Assembly (NCBI GenBank): GCA_016932385.1
Contig: JAFGCY010000063.1
Span: forward strand, 37,116-101,115
Direction: 5' to 3'
Length of the DNA stretch: 64,000 bases
From: a bacterium
GTDB lineage: Bacteria > 4484-113 > JAFGCY01
Positions 46,599 to 55,166 of the stretch are shown here, one piece after another (the first letter of the stretch is position 1; every line of letters begins with the position of its first letter). Under the pieces are notes generated by a model. The model was given only the letters and a program-made list of their open reading frames with translations, was not told where the DNA came from and made no database searches. Position numbers and translations under genes: made by a program.

Positions 46599-47327
46599 AT
46601 GAGCACAGTCGTCAAGGGCATCGTCCTGGCCGGCGGCACGGGCAGCCGGCTCTATCCGCTGACCAAGGTCACCAACAAGCACCTGCTGCCGGTGGCCAGA
46701 AAGCCGATGATCTTCTACCCGATCGAGAAGCTGATGGGCGCGGGCATCGAGGAGATCCTGATCGTGACCGGCACCGAGCACATGGGCGCGGTCGTATCGC
46801 TGTTGGGCAGCGGCCGCGAGTATGGTTGCCGCTTCACCTACAAGGTGCAAGACGAGGCCGGCGGCATCGCCCAGGCGCTCGGCCTGGCCGAGAACTTCGT
46901 GGGCGGCGATCGGATGTGCGTGATCCTCGGCGACAATGTTTTCGCCGATGAGATCGGTCCGGCGGTCGAGCGCTTCGCCGGCCTGCCCGCGGATAGCGCC
47001 TACGTGTTCCTCAAGCGCGTGCCGGATCCCACCCGTTTCGGGGTGGCCGAGGTGCGAGACGGGCGCATCGTGGGCATTGAGGAAAAGCCGGCCCAGCCGA
47101 AAAGCGACCTGGCGGTGACCGGTATCTACATGTACTGCGCCGAGGTGTTCGACATCGTACGCACGCTCAAGCCCTCGGGGCGCGGCGAGCTGGAGATCAG
47201 CGATGTCAACGACCATTACGCGCGCGCCGGCCAGCTAAACTACAGCGAGTTGAGCGGCTGGTGGACCGATGCCGGCACCTTCGAGTCGCTGGCCCATGCC
47301 GGCGAACTGGCCGCGGAATTGGAATAA
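46599..47327 (+). CDS. Sugar-1-phosphate nucleotidyltransferase (RmlA-like, short form)
   Basis: 242 aa from the ATG at 46599; the track's extra 75 residues overlap the divergent RRM promoter and have no coding character. GIVLAGGTGSRLYPLTKVTNKHLLPV is the nucleotide-binding signature, ILGDNVFAD the metal-binding region, VAEVRDGRIVGIEEKPAQPKSDLAVTGIYMY the sugar-binding part, and WWTDAGTFESL the end motif. The length fits the short class of glucose-1-phosphate thymidylyltransferase-like enzymes. It makes an NDP-sugar, most likely dTDP-glucose, for surface glycans. No rmlB, C or D is adjacent. Confidence 0.93.
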   Translation: MSTVVKGIVLAGGTGSRLYPLTKVTNKHLLPVARKPMIFYPIEKLMGAGIEEILIVTGTEHMGAVVSLLGSGREYGCRFTYKVQDEAGGIAQALGLAENFVGGDRMCVILGDNVFADEIGPAVERFAGLPADSAYVFLKRVPDPTRFGVAEVRDGRIVGIEEKPAQPKSDLAVTGIYMYCAEVFDIVRTLKPSGRGELEISDVNDHYARAGQLNYSELSGWWTDAGTFESLAHAGELAAELE

Positions 47328-47333
47328 AAAATA

Positions 47334-47355
47334 ACGGGCGGCCGGAGCCGCCCGT
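47334..47355. terminator. Terminator between nucleotidyltransferase and secreted-protein genes
   Basis: ACGGGCGGC, CGGA, GCCGCCCGT: perfect 9-bp stem. On the minus strand it is followed by TTATTTTTT, a strong terminator for the gene at 47383-48663. Confidence 0.88.
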
Positions 47356-47382
47356 CGAAGTCATCCAGTTTATTGTTCGAAC

Positions 47383-48663
47383 TTACTCGAACACGCCGGA
47401 CTGGGCCAGGCCACACGCGGCCAGCCCGCCGTAATAGACCATGTACTGGCAAACGGCCTTCTTCATCTCGATATCCACCGTGTAGCCATTGCCGTAGCTC
47501 GTCATCAGCGTGAAGTGGCCGAGCGCATCGGAACCCGGCAGATTGACCAGGTAACCCATGCCTTCCCACGGCAGCTCGATGCCCTCACCCAGTTGCTCGG
47601 CGGCCATCCGGCCCGCCGGCCCGATAAGCTGCTCCTGGAGCGCCTCGACGTTCATGTCGAAGTACATCTGGCATGGCTCGAGATCCAGGCCGCCCTTGGC
47701 CAGCGCCATCTTCATGTTGTCGCGCGTGGCATCGATGTTGCTTGTAACCACGGCCATGTCGTCGGTGAAGATGATGCCGATGGTCTCCTCGCCATTCACG
47801 ACGAAGTACTGCCAATCGTCACCCTCGTACTCGCGCTCCAACAGGCCGATCTCCGCGCCGAAGCCCGTCACCATGTCCATCACGGCCTCGCGGTCGCGGA
47901 CGCCCAGCATCACCGCGGCCTCGATGTCCGCGGGCTCGATGTCGCCCAGCACCAGCTGCTCGAACGGCGGCAGGTTGTACAGCACGATGCCCAGCTCGCC
48001 GGTCAATAGCGCGTTGACCGTTTGCTCGATCGGGAAGGCGTCCAGCAGGGCGAAAACTTCCTCCATGTCGTTTAGGTCCATGTCCGCGTCGACGCCCAGC
48101 TCGGAGGTGAATTCCTTCACGAACTCCGTGCTGCTCTTCATCGACTTGAGCTCGATCATCATCATTTCGGGCACGTTGTTGACGCCGACATAGAGCAGTT
48201 GCGTACCGGGGACGTACTTGGCCGTGGCCAGCTCGCGGTCCTCCAGCGCCATTATCTGCCCGTAATAGCACTCTGGGTCAAGATCGCTGAAGAAGTCCGA
48301 CGCCGTGAAGGTAATGTCCTCGCCGGTGATCTCGTACTCCGTATGGCAGCGATCGATGTTGAATAACCCGAGCGAGTCCAGGTAACCGGCGACACTCACG
48401 ACCTCGGGGAAGCGGCCCAGCATTTCCGGGTTGGTCAGCACTTCGTGCAGCCGTCCCATGAACGGCCCAATCTCCAGGTCCTGCACGTAATACTCTTCCC
48501 AGTACGACGGCAGCTCGGCGCCATCGCGATCCCCGCCGCGGTCCAGCGGGCGGTCGCCGGCCGTGATGCCCAGGTCCGGGCGGCGGCTGTCGGTGTCGGC
48601 CAGTGCCAGTACCGGAATAGCGACCAGCACTAAGGCAATAATTAGAAACGCAAACTTACGCAT
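47383..48663 (-). CDS. Secreted hypothetical protein, 426 aa
   Basis: Start at the ATG 48663 (MRKFAFLIIALVLVAIPVLALA, signal peptide; AGGGG upstream). The mature protein has no motif I recognise with confidence. Segments such as ALLTGELGIVLYNLPPFEQLVLGDIEPADIEAAVMLGVRDREAVMDMV and WQYFVVNGEETIGIIFTDDMAVVTSNIDATRDNMKMAL resemble DUF3352-type periplasmic proteins, which is only a suggestion. A good terminator follows, and several palindromes lie in its upstream region. Confidence 0.82.
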   Translation of the reverse strand: MRKFAFLIIALVLVAIPVLALADTDSRRPDLGITAGDRPLDRGGDRDGAELPSYWEEYYVQDLEIGPFMGRLHEVLTNPEMLGRFPEVVSVAGYLDSLGLFNIDRCHTEYEITGEDITFTASDFFSDLDPECYYGQIMALEDRELATAKYVPGTQLLYVGVNNVPEMMMIELKSMKSSTEFVKEFTSELGVDADMDLNDMEEVFALLDAFPIEQTVNALLTGELGIVLYNLPPFEQLVLGDIEPADIEAAVMLGVRDREAVMDMVTGFGAEIGLLEREYEGDDWQYFVVNGEETIGIIFTDDMAVVTSNIDATRDNMKMALAKGGLDLEPCQMYFDMNVEALQEQLIGPAGRMAAEQLGEGIELPWEGMGYLVNLPGSDALGHFTLMTSYGNGYTVDIEMKKAVCQYMVYYGGLAACGLAQSGVFE

Positions 48664-48730
48664 ATCAAACCCCTGCATCAAATTATGCACCAGATAATCA
48701 CTGGGTTACGCATTATACCTTAAATATCAC

Positions 48731-48820
48731 AATGCTGTATTTCAGCATTATAAATACTAACTTTAAAATCACGCTATCTCGAATGAAACCTGTGCATGAG
48801 CACAGTTCGGTATTATACCG
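48731..48820. promoter_or_regulatory. Three palindromes in the divergent AT-rich spacer
   Basis: AATGCTG-TATTT-CAGCATT (48731-48749), CTGTGC-ATGA-GCACAG (48790-48805) and CGGTA-TTA-TACCG (48808-48820) are all perfect. They lie between the secreted-protein gene (minus) and the aminotransferase gene (plus), close to TATAAT-like boxes (for example on the minus strand near 48710-48720). They may be operators; the regulators are unknown. Confidence 0.4.
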
Positions 48821-48872
48821 TTATTCTAGTGATTCATCTTGTTTGCCGATAAAGTAGTGGGACGCCTGTCCG

Positions 48873-50108
48873 ATGGGATTGTTTCACATGCGCGATGAAC
48901 TACTGAAACTGCACGTGGCCGATATGGGCGAGGAGGAGGTCGCGGCGCTCCGCGAGGCGCTGGCCGGCGGCTGGCTGACCCGCGGTCCGCGGACGACGCG
49001 GTTCGAGCAGGAGCTGGGCCGCTATGTCGGCGCCGAGCAGATGCTGGGCACGAACAGCTGCACAGCCGCGTTGCACCTGGGGCTTTCTGTGGCGGGCATC
49101 GGGCCGGGCGACGAGGTGATTGTACCCGCCCAGACCTTCGCCGCCAGCGCCAACGTGGTTGTCCATTGCGGGGCCAGGCCGGTGCTGGCCGATGTCCGGC
49201 CGGACACGCATACGATCGATCCCGGCCACGTGGCTGAGCTGATCACCGAGCGCACGCGGGCGATCATTCCGGTGCACTTCGCCGGCACGCCCGCCGACCT
49301 GGACGAACTGGCCGAGTTGGCCGACAAGCACGGCTTGTTCCTCATGGAGGATTGCGCCCACGCGATCGAGGCGCAATACCGCGGGCGGCCCGTGGGGGTC
49401 GGGGGCTGTCCCGCGACGCGCTTCGCCGCCTACAGCTTCTACACGACGAAGAACCTGATCACCGGCGAGGGCGGCATGCTGGCCTGCCGGACGCCCGAGG
49501 ACCGCCAACGGGCCCAGGTGCTGGGTCTCCACGGCATGAGCGCCGACGCCTGGCAGCGCTACAGCTCTGCGGGTGGCGGTGGCTTCAGGCTTTACGACAT
49601 CATCGCCGCCGGCTACAAGTACAACATGTTCGACCTGCAGGCCGCGCTGGGCCTGGCCCAGCTGGCCAAGCTCGATGCCAACTGGGAGCGCCGCCGCGAG
49701 CGCGTGGCCCAATACAACGAGCTGATTGCCGGCGTGGAAGGCGTCACTCCGCTGGCCTATCCCGCGTACGTCAAGCCGGCGTATCACATTTACCTGGTGC
49801 GGCTGGATCCGGCGCTGCTCAAGGCGGCTCCTGTTGCTACGGACGGCGCGCCGCATGCCAGCCCGGTGCGTGACGGCGTGATCAACGCGCTCAGGCGCCG
49901 GCAGGTGGAGGCGTACGTTCATTACATCTGCCTAAGCGAAACGGAGTTCTACCGCCGGTTGCTGGGAACGGACGACAAGACGACGCCCGTCGCGGCGGAC
50001 CTGGCGCGGCGCAGCATCACCCTGCCGCTGTTCCCGACGATGGCGCCGGCGGACGTGGAGTACGTGGTGGCGATGCTGAAGGAAGCCCTGAGCGAGATCT
50101 GCGGCTAG
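48873..50108 (+). CDS. DegT/DnrJ/EryC1/StrS-family PLP aminotransferase
   Basis: 411 aa (406 if the ATG at 48888 is used; neither has a strong ribosome site). The N-terminus MGEEEVAALREALAGGWLTRGPRTTRFEQEL, GTNSCTAALHLGL, VPAQTFAASANVV and MEDCAHAIEAQYRG are family hallmarks. The PLP lysine is in FYTTKNLITGEGGML, and YNMFDLQAALGLAQL forms part of the active site. These enzymes aminate nucleotide-linked keto sugars for glycans or antibiotics, so it may work with the nucleotidyltransferase at 46.6 kb; only the secreted-protein gene lies between them. Confidence 0.94.
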   Translation: MGLFHMRDELLKLHVADMGEEEVAALREALAGGWLTRGPRTTRFEQELGRYVGAEQMLGTNSCTAALHLGLSVAGIGPGDEVIVPAQTFAASANVVVHCGARPVLADVRPDTHTIDPGHVAELITERTRAIIPVHFAGTPADLDELAELADKHGLFLMEDCAHAIEAQYRGRPVGVGGCPATRFAAYSFYTTKNLITGEGGMLACRTPEDRQRAQVLGLHGMSADAWQRYSSAGGGGFRLYDIIAAGYKYNMFDLQAALGLAQLAKLDANWERRRERVAQYNELIAGVEGVTPLAYPAYVKPAYHIYLVRLDPALLKAAPVATDGAPHASPVRDGVINALRRRQVEAYVHYICLSETEFYRRLLGTDDKTTPVAADLARRSITLPLFPTMAPADVEYVVAMLKEALSEICG

Positions 50109-50767
50109 TCCGGGCTGGGCCCGACGGCGCGGGCGTCCACGAGCGGCACGAACGCGACATAGTCCAGGCTCTCGGTGTGCACTTCGCCGTCCGCCGACTT
50201 GCTGATGCGCAGCAGGCGCTGGTCGTAGCGCGCCGTGCCGACCGGAATCACCAGCCGCCCGCCGGGGGCGAGCTGGTCGACCAGTTCCGCCGGCACTTCC
50301 AGGCTGCCGGCGCTGACCAGGATCGCCTCGAACGGCGCGGATTCCGGCCAGCCGCGGTAGCCGTTGCCGTGCCGGACGTGGAGATTGCCGTAGCCGGCCT
50401 GGGCCAGCCGCTCGCGGGACTGGGCGGCCAGCTGGCCATGGCGCTCGATGGTAAACACCTCGGCCACGATCTCGGCGGCCACGGCCGCGGCATAGCCCGA
50501 GCCCGTGCCGATTTCCAAGAGCCGGCTGGCGGGGGTCAGGCAAAGATGCTGCAGCATCAGGGCGACGATATAGGGCTGCGAGATCGTCTGGCCGCAGCCG
50601 ATTGGCAGCGGCCCGTCGTCGTAGGCCCGGCCGTGCTGGCGGCGGCTGATGAAATGCTCACGCGGTACGCGGCGCATCGCCGCGAGTACGCGCTCGTCAG
50701 TGATACCGCGGCCGGCCAACTGGCGGTCCACCATCTGATCGCGCAGCCTGGCAAAATCGATTAGCAT
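50105..50767 (-). CDS. pcm: Protein-L-isoaspartate O-methyltransferase
   Basis: 220 aa from the ATG at 50767 (the track adds 5 residues). The N-terminal REHFISRRQHGRAYDDGPLPIGCGQTISQPYIVALM and the SAM-binding LLEIGTGSGYAAAVAAEI are diagnostic. It methylates damaged isoaspartyl residues so that they can be repaired. The C-terminal GGRLVIPVGTARYDQRL is also typical. Its stop codon overlaps that of the convergent aminotransferase gene: the four bases CTAG at 50105-50108 serve both. Confidence 0.95.
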   Translation of the reverse strand: MLIDFARLRDQMVDRQLAGRGITDERVLAAMRRVPREHFISRRQHGRAYDDGPLPIGCGQTISQPYIVALMLQHLCLTPASRLLEIGTGSGYAAAVAAEIVAEVFTIERHGQLAAQSRERLAQAGYGNLHVRHGNGYRGWPESAPFEAILVSAGSLEVPAELVDQLAPGGRLVIPVGTARYDQRLLRISKSADGEVHTESLDYVAFVPLVDARAVGPSPD

Positions 50768-50988
50768 CCGTATTTCAAGCATACCAGCCCGTTGGCCGTG
50801 GAAGCAGTCCGGTGTCCGAAGTCCGCCGGCGGTTGAACAAGCCCCCGTGATTGCGGTGTGCGTGCCGTAGCGGCAGTTTTAAAAAAGCAGCTTTCTAGCC
50901 AAGATCACAACATATAATGCGGGTTTCCATCGTTTGTATGTATGGCGCTGGTGAACGCCAGTCAATGAAACTCTGAAGGGGAGCCAGT

Positions 50989-53463
50989 GTGAAAGTAAGG
51001 GAATTGCTCGTTAGTGCGATCGTAGTAATGCTGTTGGTAGCCAGTTGCGCTGGCACCAGGTCGGCCGGTGTGGTCTGCCAGGGTACTATCGAGCCCACGG
51101 GCAGGGGACAGGTCGGGGCAACGCAGGCGGCATTGCCGGACGCGCTGGCGGAGCTGGAAGGGCTCAGTCCGCCGGAGGATGTCAGCTCCGCGGATTGGAA
51201 CGAACTGACGGCCGCGCTGGCGGCGGAGCTGAAGCGGCTGTACGGCGGGAATGGCCCGGGCCGGCTCGCGGCGGCGGCGCCCCAGGGCACGGTCAACAAG
51301 GTGCGCGACCTGACGATGAGCGCCGAGGGGGACCAATGGCGGCTGGAATGGTCGTATCTCAACGTGGGCGACTACGATCAGAACGGCGAGGTGAATGCAT
51401 CCGACCTGACGCCGCTGGGCGTGAACTTCAAGAAGTCCGGGCCGTTCGACTGGGATTCATCGCTGAGCGTGGTGGACGGCGACGGCAACGGGATGATCAA
51501 CATCTCGGACATCACGCCGATCGGCCAGAACTACAAGGCTTCGCTGAAGAGCTACGCGGTGGAATGGGCGCCGGCGGTGGACGGGCCGTGGACGGCGGCC
51601 GGGCATGAGGTGGCCGTGCCCGCGCCTGATCCGGCCTCGGCGCGGATCAGCTTTTCCGAGTTGGTGGACCTGCCGGCGGAAGCAGAGTACGTGCGCGTGG
51701 TGCCGCGGGACACTGCGGGCAACGCGGGCAGCGAGAGCTATGTAAACGACAGCATGTTGGTGGTGCGAGCGATTGAGGGTCCCGCCACGGTCTACGACAA
51801 CGCCACGGCGACATACAGCGTGGCCGCCTCGGGCGCGACGGGAATCACGTATAGCTGGAGTGCGATTCAATCCACGTCGGGAGTAGTATCTCCAGCGGAT
51901 GCACCGTCCGTTGTCTTCACTCCGGCGGATGTTTCGACCGATACAAACGCCTGGATAGTCGTAACGGTTGAAGCCGATGGCGATCAGAGCGTGCAACTTG
52001 GAAAAGAGATCACGATTGTTGATACGGGTGGGCCGGACGAATACGTGGCGTCTGGGACGGTTACCTTGTCTGGCGGTGACCCACTGGAGGATGTTTCGGT
52101 GGAAATCTCCGATTTAGACGGGGCTTTGGGTTGGGCGTTAACCGATGAAGAAGGCTATTGGGGTTTTGCCCACCTGTCAGATGGAACGTACACCGCGACC
52201 CCTGAATTGGATGGTTACACCTTCGATCCTGCTTCGCGCGAGTTTGAGATCAGCGGCAGCAATGTGTCTGAGCTGGATTTTGCGGCTACCTCTACTCAGA
52301 CAACTGTGACTTGGCGTGATTGGAATTCGGTTAACCACAACCATTTGTGCAATCGCCAGTCCACTCACGTTGGTCCGAAGTACGAGAAGGACATAAAGGT
52401 GTTTAAAGAATTCTCGCAATACAGATACTTCAATGGTTTAGTGTTGGATTCGGAAAACAGCATTTACTTGACCGCAATGGCGGATACTGGCAATATTCTA
52501 GTTAAATTGGATTGCATGGGAAATATTATCTGGGAGCGGGACTACGACCATCAAGGGTTTCCGGCAATTGGTCCTAACGGAATGGTTTATATCTATGGGA
52601 TTGAATACATCGATAACAATGATGTTATCGGCGTTGTTGATCAGTCAGGTGAATTGAAATATGTATCGGATCTTGATAACTTTACAGATACATTGACAAT
52701 TGCACCAGATGGAACCCTTTATAGCTATCGATGGACCGATGATCGTTTTTGGCGTTTTGATTCTGAATGCCAATCTATGTATCAATTGCCTGTCGATGTT
52801 GGTGATGGCAGTAATGAACGACCGGCAACGGTTTCGCTTGATGGTCACGTTTATCTAAACGTTGAAGGAGAGGATGGAAATCCCAGCAGGATGATTTGCT
52901 TTGATAATCAGGGAAACCTAATTTGGGATGCATTGTTTCCTGAAGGCGAAAGCTCTTATATTAACTACTCCTCACCATTGCAGATAAGAAACGACGGCAG
53001 TCTCTATATTGCCAAACGGCGCAATCTCTATGGTATTAACCCAGAGAATGGGGAAGTGTTGTGGAGTGAACAACTAAGGGAAAGCTATACCTTCGATCCA
53101 TGGCCATCGAATGATAATGATGGTTTTGCCGTGACCGCCGCTGGTCGGATAATACTGGTAGAAGGCCACTTGTTCTGCTTTAGCGTAACCAGTGAGTGCG
53201 AGTGGGTTTGGGATATGCCGTTTGGATTAAGCCCAGTGCCACCAACGATCGGTGCGCACGGAACGATCTTCTTGCTTGACAGAGAATACCTGTATTGTTT
53301 ACCAGACAACTTTGATCCAGATGATCCGTTTAACAACGAGCCGAACTACATAATTGAATTACCTGATGATGGCATTTCAGAGTACATCGGGCCTCCGGCG
53401 GTTGGGTCTGATAATCGGCTGTACTTCTATAAAGGTGAAAGGCTGTTTGTTGTTGGCAACTAA
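50989..53463 (+). CDS. Lipoprotein with dockerin-like, carboxypeptidase-regulatory-like and PQQ-propeller-like modules
   Basis: 824 aa with a GTG start; AAGGGGAG 6 nt upstream. Lipobox LVASC. A dockerin-like pair of loops (about 120-185: DYDQNGEVNASDLTPLGVNF; DGDGNGMINISDITPIGQNY), an Ig-like region (about 255-340), a CarboxypepD-regulatory domain (about 350-435) and, from about 440, a beta-propeller with PQQ-like repeats (NILVKLDCMGNIIWERDYD; GNLIWDALF; EVLWSEQL). From about base 51.8 kb the codons become much more AT-rich, so the second half may have a different origin. Exported; ligand unknown. Confidence 0.9.
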   Translation: MKVRELLVSAIVVMLLVASCAGTRSAGVVCQGTIEPTGRGQVGATQAALPDALAELEGLSPPEDVSSADWNELTAALAAELKRLYGGNGPGRLAAAAPQGTVNKVRDLTMSAEGDQWRLEWSYLNVGDYDQNGEVNASDLTPLGVNFKKSGPFDWDSSLSVVDGDGNGMINISDITPIGQNYKASLKSYAVEWAPAVDGPWTAAGHEVAVPAPDPASARISFSELVDLPAEAEYVRVVPRDTAGNAGSESYVNDSMLVVRAIEGPATVYDNATATYSVAASGATGITYSWSAIQSTSGVVSPADAPSVVFTPADVSTDTNAWIVVTVEADGDQSVQLGKEITIVDTGGPDEYVASGTVTLSGGDPLEDVSVEISDLDGALGWALTDEEGYWGFAHLSDGTYTATPELDGYTFDPASREFEISGSNVSELDFAATSTQTTVTWRDWNSVNHNHLCNRQSTHVGPKYEKDIKVFKEFSQYRYFNGLVLDSENSIYLTAMADTGNILVKLDCMGNIIWERDYDHQGFPAIGPNGMVYIYGIEYIDNNDVIGVVDQSGELKYVSDLDNFTDTLTIAPDGTLYSYRWTDDRFWRFDSECQSMYQLPVDVGDGSNERPATVSLDGHVYLNVEGEDGNPSRMICFDNQGNLIWDALFPEGESSYINYSSPLQIRNDGSLYIAKRRNLYGINPENGEVLWSEQLRESYTFDPWPSNDNDGFAVTAAGRIILVEGHLFCFSVTSECEWVWDMPFGLSPVPPTIGAHGTIFLLDREYLYCLPDNFDPDDPFNNEPNYIIELPDDGISEYIGPPAVGSDNRLYFYKGERLFVVGN

Positions 53464-53616
53464 GCCCGTGACACGGAGGCCGCCGCTACGGGGCTTAAGC
53501 CTACGCTTGTTGGGACGCGGACGAGACAGCGGTGCTACCGAGTATAGGGCTAAGGGGCGCAAGCACGGGGGCTTGCGATACTGGATAAGGTCGCAGTTCC
53601 GCCCCGCGGGACAGCG

Positions 53617-55065
53617 CTACAAAATATAATCCGCGACGTCCTTGTCCTTGGTCAGCTCGGCCAGGCGGCGGGTGACGAACTCCTCGTCGATCACGATCCG
53701 CTTTACGCCCGGTGTGTCCTCGTACGGCGCGTCGAAGCTGACGTCCTCCAACAGCTTCTCCATCACGGTATGCAGCCGGCGCGCGCCGATGTTCTGGCTC
53801 TCCTGATTGGCCTTGGTCGCCGCCGCGGCCATCGCCGCCACCGCGCCGTCGGAAAACTCCAGCGCCACTTTGTCGGTGCTCAATAGCGCCGTGTACTGCT
53901 TGATCAGGCTGTTCTTGGGCTCGGTCAGGATGCGTACAAAGTCCTGCTCGCCGAGGCTGGTGAGTTCGACCCTGAGCGGGAAGCGGCCCTGGAACTCGGG
54001 GATCAGGTCGCTGACCTTGCTGACGTGGAACGCGCCCGCGGCGATGAACAGGATGTGGTGCGTCCGCACCGGGCCGTACTTGGTGATCACCGTCGTGCCT
54101 TCCACCAGCGGCAGGATGTCCCTTTGCACCCCCTCGCGGCTGACGTCCGGCCCGTGGCTCTGCTGCCCCTCGCGGTGAGCGATCTTGTCGATCTCGTCGA
54201 TGAACACGATGCCGGCCAGCTCGACGCGCTCGATCGCCTCGCGCACTACGGCGTCCATGTCCACCGCGCGGTCGGCCTCCTCGGCCATGATGATCCGCTT
54301 GGCCTCGCCGACCTTCATCCGCTTCTTCTTCTTCGGCTTGTCGGTGATCGAGTCGAAGACGTTCTGCAGGTCCATGCCCATCTCTTCCATGCCCTGGCTG
54401 GTGAAGACCTGCATCAGCTTGTTGCCCTGCTCGGGCGCTTCGATCGTGACGTTGTCGTCATCAAGTTCGTCCGTGCGCAGTTGTTGGCGCGTCTTCTCGC
54501 GCAAGCGCTTGGCCTGCTCGAAGCGCTCCTCCTCGTTGGCCATCCGGCGCACCTCGGCCTCCTCCTCCTCGGGATCGGCGGTGCGGCGACGGCGCGGGCG
54601 GCCCGGCAGCGGGTAGATGTAGTCCACCAGCCGGTCGACGACGCGGCCCATCAGCATCTCGCGGATGCCCTCCAGCCGCTCGGTGCGCACCAGGCGCACG
54701 GCGTGCTCGGTCAGGTCGCGCACGATCGAGTCCACGTCACGCCCGACGTAGCCCACTTCGGTGAACTTGGAGGCCTCAACCTTAAGAAGCGGCGCGGAAA
54801 TGATCTTGGCCATCCGCCGCGCGATCTCCGTCTTGCCGACGCCGGTCGGGCCCATCAGGATCAGGTTCTTGGGGATGATCTCGTCTTTGAGTTCGTCGCC
54901 GACCTTCAGTCGTCTCAGACGATTCCTGATCGCGACGGCGATCGCCTTCTTGGCCTCGTGCTGGCCGACGATGTATTCGTCCAGGCGCGCGACGATCTCG
55001 CGGGGCGTCAGGTCCTCGAAGCGCGTGCCGGGCTTTTGCTCTTCCATGCCAGTGGTATCCACCAT
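53617..55065 (-). CDS. hslU: ATP-dependent protease ATPase subunit HslU
   Basis: 482 aa. LTPREIVARLDEYIVGQHEAKKAIAVAIRNRLRR, Walker A GPTGVGKT (residues 72-79), EASKFTEVGYVGRDVDSIVRDL, Walker B GIVFIDEIDKIA and the C-terminal YIL that docks into HslV are all present. The I domain (about 130-250) is normal. HslU unfolds proteins for the HslV peptidase; hslV is not adjacent here, although the two usually form an operon. A TAAACT box ends 6 nt before the first ATG, which fits a leaderless message; the second ATG (55047) is an alternative. Confidence 0.97.
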   Translation of the reverse strand: MVDTTGMEEQKPGTRFEDLTPREIVARLDEYIVGQHEAKKAIAVAIRNRLRRLKVGDELKDEIIPKNLILMGPTGVGKTEIARRMAKIISAPLLKVEASKFTEVGYVGRDVDSIVRDLTEHAVRLVRTERLEGIREMLMGRVVDRLVDYIYPLPGRPRRRRTADPEEEEAEVRRMANEEERFEQAKRLREKTRQQLRTDELDDDNVTIEAPEQGNKLMQVFTSQGMEEMGMDLQNVFDSITDKPKKKKRMKVGEAKRIIMAEEADRAVDMDAVVREAIERVELAGIVFIDEIDKIAHREGQQSHGPDVSREGVQRDILPLVEGTTVITKYGPVRTHHILFIAAGAFHVSKVSDLIPEFQGRFPLRVELTSLGEQDFVRILTEPKNSLIKQYTALLSTDKVALEFSDGAVAAMAAAATKANQESQNIGARRLHTVMEKLLEDVSFDAPYEDTPGVKRIVIDEEFVTRRLAELTKDKDVADYIL

Positions 55066-55071
55066 GCGCTA

Positions 55072-55077
55072 AGTTTA
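55072..55077 (-). promoter_or_regulatory. -10 box, leaderless geometry, for hslU
   Basis: TAAACT on the minus strand, exactly 6 nt before the ATG at 55065; no ribosome-binding site in between and a weak -35 region. Confidence 0.5.
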
Positions 55078-55166
55078 ACGCGCGGCGGGTACCGGCGGTG
55101 CTGGCGCGAATACGCCCGTTGCAGTATGATTTTTCCGTGGCGATCCTGCCACCTTGAGGTGAGGCT

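Noticed and set aside
50105-50108. Shared CTAG of two convergent stop codons
   Set aside because: A neat but trivial consequence of tail-to-tail packing in a compact genome.
53464-53616. Spacer with near-repeats (cgccgctacgg, gcgcaagcacggggg) considered as a repeat element
   Set aside because: Only loose self-similarity; no clear inverted ends or second full copy in the window.
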